A DNA stretch of 61,164 nt from Emcibacteraceae bacterium (GTDB taxonomy: Bacteria > Pseudomonadota > Alphaproteobacteria > Sphingomonadales > Emcibacteraceae). Location: positions 1 to 61,164 of the forward strand of contig JANQJN010000098.1 of the NCBI GenBank assembly GCA_028281625.1, read 5' to 3'. The notes below the pieces were generated by a model that saw only the letters and a program-made list of their open reading frames with translations, made no database searches and was not told where the DNA came from. This document shows positions 61,077 to 61,164 of the stretch, piece by piece (the stretch's first letter is position 1; every line of letters starts with the position of its first letter). A program made the translations under genes and the position numbers.

Positions 61077-61164
61077 TTACCATTCTTTTAAGCGCTTTTC
61101 ATAATAAAAACCACCACTCGGGGCAATGCTCGGTGCATTGGCTAGCCACACTATGGTTTCAGCA
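61077..61164 (-). CDS. Short-chain dehydrogenase C-terminus (partial)
   Basis: On the minus strand the last 88 bases encode a C-terminal tail reading ETIVWLANAPSIAPSGGFYY and ending KRLKEW before a TAA at 61077-61079. This fits the C-terminal part of SDR-family oxidoreductases (retinol dehydrogenase-like), where a helix is followed by SG[KG][YF][FY]. The N-terminus lies beyond the window, so the substrate and exact family remain open. Confidence 0.7.
   Translation of the reverse strand, partial: AETIVWLANAPSIAPSGGFYYEKRLKEW

Noticed and set aside
1..61164. Search by eye for tRNA, rRNA, CRISPR arrays, transposases, integrases and phage genes
   Set aside because: No cloverleaf, repeat-spacer array, transposase motif or phage structural gene was seen; the region looks like ordinary chromosome.

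Overview
The window reads as chromosomal DNA of a Gram-negative, aerobic, chemoheterotrophic bacterium, most likely an alphaproteobacterium of moderate G+C. The evidence is a glycerol-type ABC transporter in the rhizobial order glpSTPQUV, many lipoproteins with clear lipoboxes, several twin-arginine (Tat) signal peptides, a MASE1/CHASE histidine kinase, and strong GGAGG-type ribosome binding sites. A more exact placement (for example near Kordiimonadales/Emcibacterales) is only a guess. I found about 68 protein-coding genes, two of them cut by the window edges. I saw no tRNA, rRNA, CRISPR array, insertion sequence or prophage.

Layout. Positions 1-212 form an 82-bp perfect fold-back that looks like an assembly or amplification artefact at a contig end; an imine-reductase-like dehydrogenase follows, truncated at its start. 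Positions 775-9590 are all minus strand: a secreted metallo-beta-lactamase-fold hydrolase, a conserved unknown protein, a polysaccharide deacetylase, a MacB/FtsX-type permease, a DUF885 lipoprotein, and a DoxX / exported RidA / lipoprotein RidA / GNAT-like operon. Positions 9748-18416 form one tightly packed plus-strand operon: a complete glycerol-type ABC importer (glpSTPQUV) followed by psuK and psuG (pseudouridine salvage) and a 2-oxoglutarate/Fe(II) oxygenase. Positions 18471-25925 hold an MscS channel, an unusual protein made of three exact 44-residue repeats, a set of exported enzymes (Tat TIM-barrel protein, Tat VOC protein, SMP-30-like propeller, lipocalin), and a DUF1538 x2 - PII-like - CBS operon that looks like a regulated Na+/H+ antiporter.

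Positions 25926-38899 carry a membrane-anchored nitrilase homologue without its catalytic cysteine, a cupin lipoprotein, DUF1838 and DUF1326 Tat proteins, nitronate monooxygenase, an MFS carrier, and three small regulator cassettes, each with a candidate operator upstream: a winged-helix/membrane protein pair, a TetR/secreted protein pair, and a GntR/membrane protein/serine hydrolase trio. Positions 38920-61164 carry a tandem AAA+ ATPase, another beta-lactamase-family hydrolase, an S9 peptidase operon, the MASE1-CHASE histidine kinase, a TPR lipoprotein, RlpA, a methyltransferase, DUF418, two b-type haem membrane proteins, a winged-helix/TolB-like/TPR transmembrane regulator, a flavin reductase-like protein, GNAT, DUF2784 and the C-terminus of a short-chain dehydrogenase.

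How the genes fit together. The clearest system is the 9.7-18.4 kb operon. Its glycerol-type importer is joined to pseudouridine breakdown genes instead of glpK/glpD, which raises the possibility that the importer, or the whole operon, handles a nucleoside-like substrate. The ump-PII-CBS operon is a second coherent system, in which cation/proton exchange is probably tuned by small-molecule sensing. Much of the rest is envelope biology: lipoproteins, cell-wall and peptide hydrolases, and exported enzymes.
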